Origin: Phytoactinopolyspora alkaliphila
Lineage (GTDB): Bacteria > Actinomycetota > Actinomycetes > Jiangellales > Jiangellaceae
DNA: 64,000 bases
Direction: 5' to 3'
NCBI RefSeq assembly: GCF_010550695.1
Contig: NZ_JAAGOB010000002.1
Span: 310,001 to 374,000 of the forward strand
Position numbers and translations under genes: made by a program. This document shows, piece after piece, positions 62,149-64,000 of this stretch; position 1 is the stretch's first letter, and each line of letters starts with the position of its first letter. A model generated the notes under the pieces. That model was not told where the DNA came from, did no database searches, and was given only the letters and a program-made list of their open reading frames with translations.

Positions 62149-63089
62149 GTATCGGCACCTTCGCCGGGCCAGTGCGATCCCACCGCCGTGCATTGCACAG
62201 CGGCGGGGTCCGCTGGGCGCCCTACGTCTTCCTCGCGCCGTTTGTGGTGCTGTTCCTGGTCTTCCTGGTCGCCCCCATCGTCACCGCGCTCTACACGAGC
62301 CTTTTCTCGGTCGAGCGGAGTGGCCTGGGCTTCGGCAACGCGAACGAGAGCGTCTTCGTCGGGTTCGACAACTATGTCCGGGCGTTCTCCGACTCCGGGT
62401 TCATCTCCAGCTTCGGCCGGGTGCTGCTGTTCGGCATCGTCCAGGTTCCGGTCATGCTCACGCTGGCGATCGTGCTCGCGCTGCTCTTCGACTCGGCGAC
62501 CGTGCGCTGGAAGCGCTTCTTCCAGCTGAGCGTGTTCATCCCGTACGCCGTCCCCGCGGTGGTCGCCACGCTGCTTTGGGGTTTCCTCTACCAGCCGCGC
62601 GTCAGCCCGATCGTCGAGCTGCTGCAGACACTGGGAGTCCAGGCCGACTTCCTCGCGCCGGGCACCGTCCTCTGGGCGATCGCCAACGTCAGCATCTGGT
62701 CGGTGACCGGAGTCAACATGATCATCATCTTCGCCGCGCTGCAGACCGTGCCGCGCGATGTCTACGAGGCGGCGCGGATCGACGGAGCCGGCGAATTCCG
62801 GATGGCGCTGCGGATCAAGCTGCCCATGGTGCTCCCGGCCGTCTTCCTGACGACACTGTTCTCCATTATCGGGACGCTGCAGCTGTTCAACGAACCGATG
62901 ACGCTCAGGTCGATCACGTCCAACGTCACCGGCGACTTCACCCCGAACATGGCGGTGTTCTCGGCCACCACACTCGGCGGCGACATCAACCTCGGCTCGG
63001 CGATGGCCATCATGCTCGGCCTGGTGACGTTCGCCCTGTCGATCGTGGTCTCGGTCGCCTCCAACCGCAGGAAGGGGGGTTCCCGATGA
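62145..63089 (+). CDS. Sugar ABC transporter permease (MalF-like)
   Basis: A 314-aa inner-membrane protein with six helices (APYVFLAPFVVLFLVFLVAP at the start) and the EAA loop YEAARIDGAGEFRMALRIKLPM that contacts the ATPase. ATG 62145 overlaps the binding-protein stop by four bases. It works with the next permease; the ATPase is not in the window and may be a shared MsiK-type protein. Confidence 0.94.
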   Translation: MSIGTFAGPVRSHRRALHSGGVRWAPYVFLAPFVVLFLVFLVAPIVTALYTSLFSVERSGLGFGNANESVFVGFDNYVRAFSDSGFISSFGRVLLFGIVQVPVMLTLAIVLALLFDSATVRWKRFFQLSVFIPYAVPAVVATLLWGFLYQPRVSPIVELLQTLGVQADFLAPGTVLWAIANVSIWSVTGVNMIIIFAALQTVPRDVYEAARIDGAGEFRMALRIKLPMVLPAVFLTTLFSIIGTLQLFNEPMTLRSITSNVTGDFTPNMAVFSATTLGGDINLGSAMAIMLGLVTFALSIVVSVASNRRKGGSR

Positions 63090-64000
63090 GCCGTCTGAAC
63101 ACCTCGAGCGAGGTGGCGGCCGGCACGAGCCGCTCCGCTGACGGCCGCCAGGTGCTTTCCGGGTCCCGGCGCCCCAGGGTCCACGCCGAAGGCGAACGGC
63201 CCAGCGTCCGGGCACGTCTGCTCGGCTGGATCTTCATGATCGCCGTAGCCCTGTACTTCCTGGCCCCGGTGTACTGGCTGATCGTCGCCTCGACGAAGTC
63301 GACCGGAGACCTGTTCTCGACGCCCGGCTTCTGGTTCGCCGACTTCAACCTGTGGCAGAACCTGGTGGACCTGACGCAGCGCGACAACGGCATCTTCTGG
63401 CGCTGGATGCTGAACTCGCTGATCTACTCCGGCCTCGGCAGCGCGCTGATGACCTTCATCAGCGTCATCTCCGGATACGCCTTGGCGATGTACCGGTTCC
63501 GTGGCCGCGGAGTGGTCCTGGCCGCCGTCATCGGCAGCATGCTCGTCCCGCAGACCGTGCTGGCGCAGCCGACCTACACATTGCTGGTCAACATCGGCCT
63601 CAACAACACCATGCTCGGCGTCCTGCTGCCCAGCCTGGTCTACCCGTTCGGCGTGATGCTGGGATTCATCTACGCGCAGACCAGCGTTCCCCCGGAGCTG
63701 CTGGAAGCTGCCCGGATGGACGGCGCGAGCGAGTGGCGGGCGTTCTTCTCCATCGCGCTGAAACTCCTGAGCCCGGGCTCGGTCACCATCCTGCTCTTCG
63801 CCTTCATCGGCAGCTGGAACAACTTCATGCTGCCGCTGCTGGTCCTCAGCGACCAGCGGCTGCAGCCGGTCACGGTAGGCCTGTCGGGCTGGAGTCAGGC
63901 TGCCATCACCGTTCCGGGGCTGCAGACCCTGGTGATCATCGGAGCGTTGGTGTCCATCATCCCGATCATCGTCGTCTTCGTGTCCCTGCAGCGGTACTGG
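63086..64000 (+). CDS. Sugar ABC transporter permease (MalG-like), 3' partial
   Basis: The frame is open from ATG 63086 to the window end (305 codons). A ~45-residue hydrophilic N-terminus precedes the first helix (LLGWIFMIAVALYFLAPVYW). The EAA loop is LEAARMDGASEWRAFFSIAL. The start overlaps the first permease stop by four bases (ATGA). Only a few residues are likely missing at the C-terminus. Confidence 0.94.
   Translation, partial: MSRLNTSSEVAAGTSRSADGRQVLSGSRRPRVHAEGERPSVRARLLGWIFMIAVALYFLAPVYWLIVASTKSTGDLFSTPGFWFADFNLWQNLVDLTQRDNGIFWRWMLNSLIYSGLGSALMTFISVISGYALAMYRFRGRGVVLAAVIGSMLVPQTVLAQPTYTLLVNIGLNNTMLGVLLPSLVYPFGVMLGFIYAQTSVPPELLEAARMDGASEWRAFFSIALKLLSPGSVTILLFAFIGSWNNFMLPLLVLSDQRLQPVTVGLSGWSQAAITVPGLQTLVIIGALVSIIPIIVVFVSLQRYW

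Overview
The window is high-GC DNA with GTG and TTG starts and tightly overlapping operons, which fits an actinobacterium. The first 22 kb carries a gene order I know from the Mycobacterium tuberculosis Rv0495c-Rv0512 region: hemB, hemD, hemC, hemA, a glutaredoxin-like gene, a SerB1-like HAD hydrolase, an Rv0502-like acyltransferase, a GalE2-like epimerase, two mini-proteins (33 and 76 aa), proC, an Rv0498-like TIM-barrel protein, ppx and an Rv0495c-like protein. Rex in front of hemA is the arrangement known from Streptomyces. I cannot name the genus; a member of the Jiangellales is only a guess.

Layout. 1-1331 is the end of a peptide-type ABC ATPase. 1342-7136 is the rex-hemACDB operon with a good Rex operator. 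7157-14202 is the syntenic block with acuC and proline metabolism (proC, proline dehydrogenase) inserted. 14347-18069 holds two TetR genes, a PAP2 membrane protein and a drug-type ABC exporter. 18187-25384 carries the sugar-isomerase-like gene, a VanY-like peptidase, ppx, an orphan Cys-rich protein, a methyltransferase, radA and disA. 25604-28027 is a divergent pair of secreted proteins around a 495-bp AT-richer intergenic region. 28165-33132 has a GH20 hexosaminidase, rsmI, a protein O-mannosyltransferase and a Gdt1-type Mn2+ transporter behind a yybP-ykoY riboswitch. 33379-37957 is a tandem hairpin repeat, a Nat-like ABC exporter and a two-component system. 38060-43877 has a glutathionyl-hydroquinone-reductase-like protein, an orphan coiled-coil protein, a HelD/HelR-type helicase and a VOC protein. 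43897-49703 is an amidase, an S9 peptidase, an MBL protein and kynA-kynU. 49777-52960 has redox enzymes and a structured inverted repeat. 53085-54741 is a two-gene clpP operon facing a ClgR/PopR-type regulator. 57487-64000 is a LacI-controlled beta-galactosidase and sugar ABC operon that runs off the window.

The least explained material is non-coding: (i) a long perfect palindrome present twice (8355-8440 and 22597-22706) with an almost invariant 37-bp arm, whose second copy supplies the radA ribosome-binding site; (ii) a 101-bp tandem repeat with nested hairpins just upstream of the Mn2+ riboswitch; (iii) a 124-bp foldable inverted repeat at 51779-51902. Among proteins, the 229-aa secreted protein with three Trp/Cys repeats, the 379-aa orphan beside helD, and the second ClpP with Asn in place of the catalytic Asp deserve attention. 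No tRNA, rRNA, CRISPR array, transposase or replication origin was seen.
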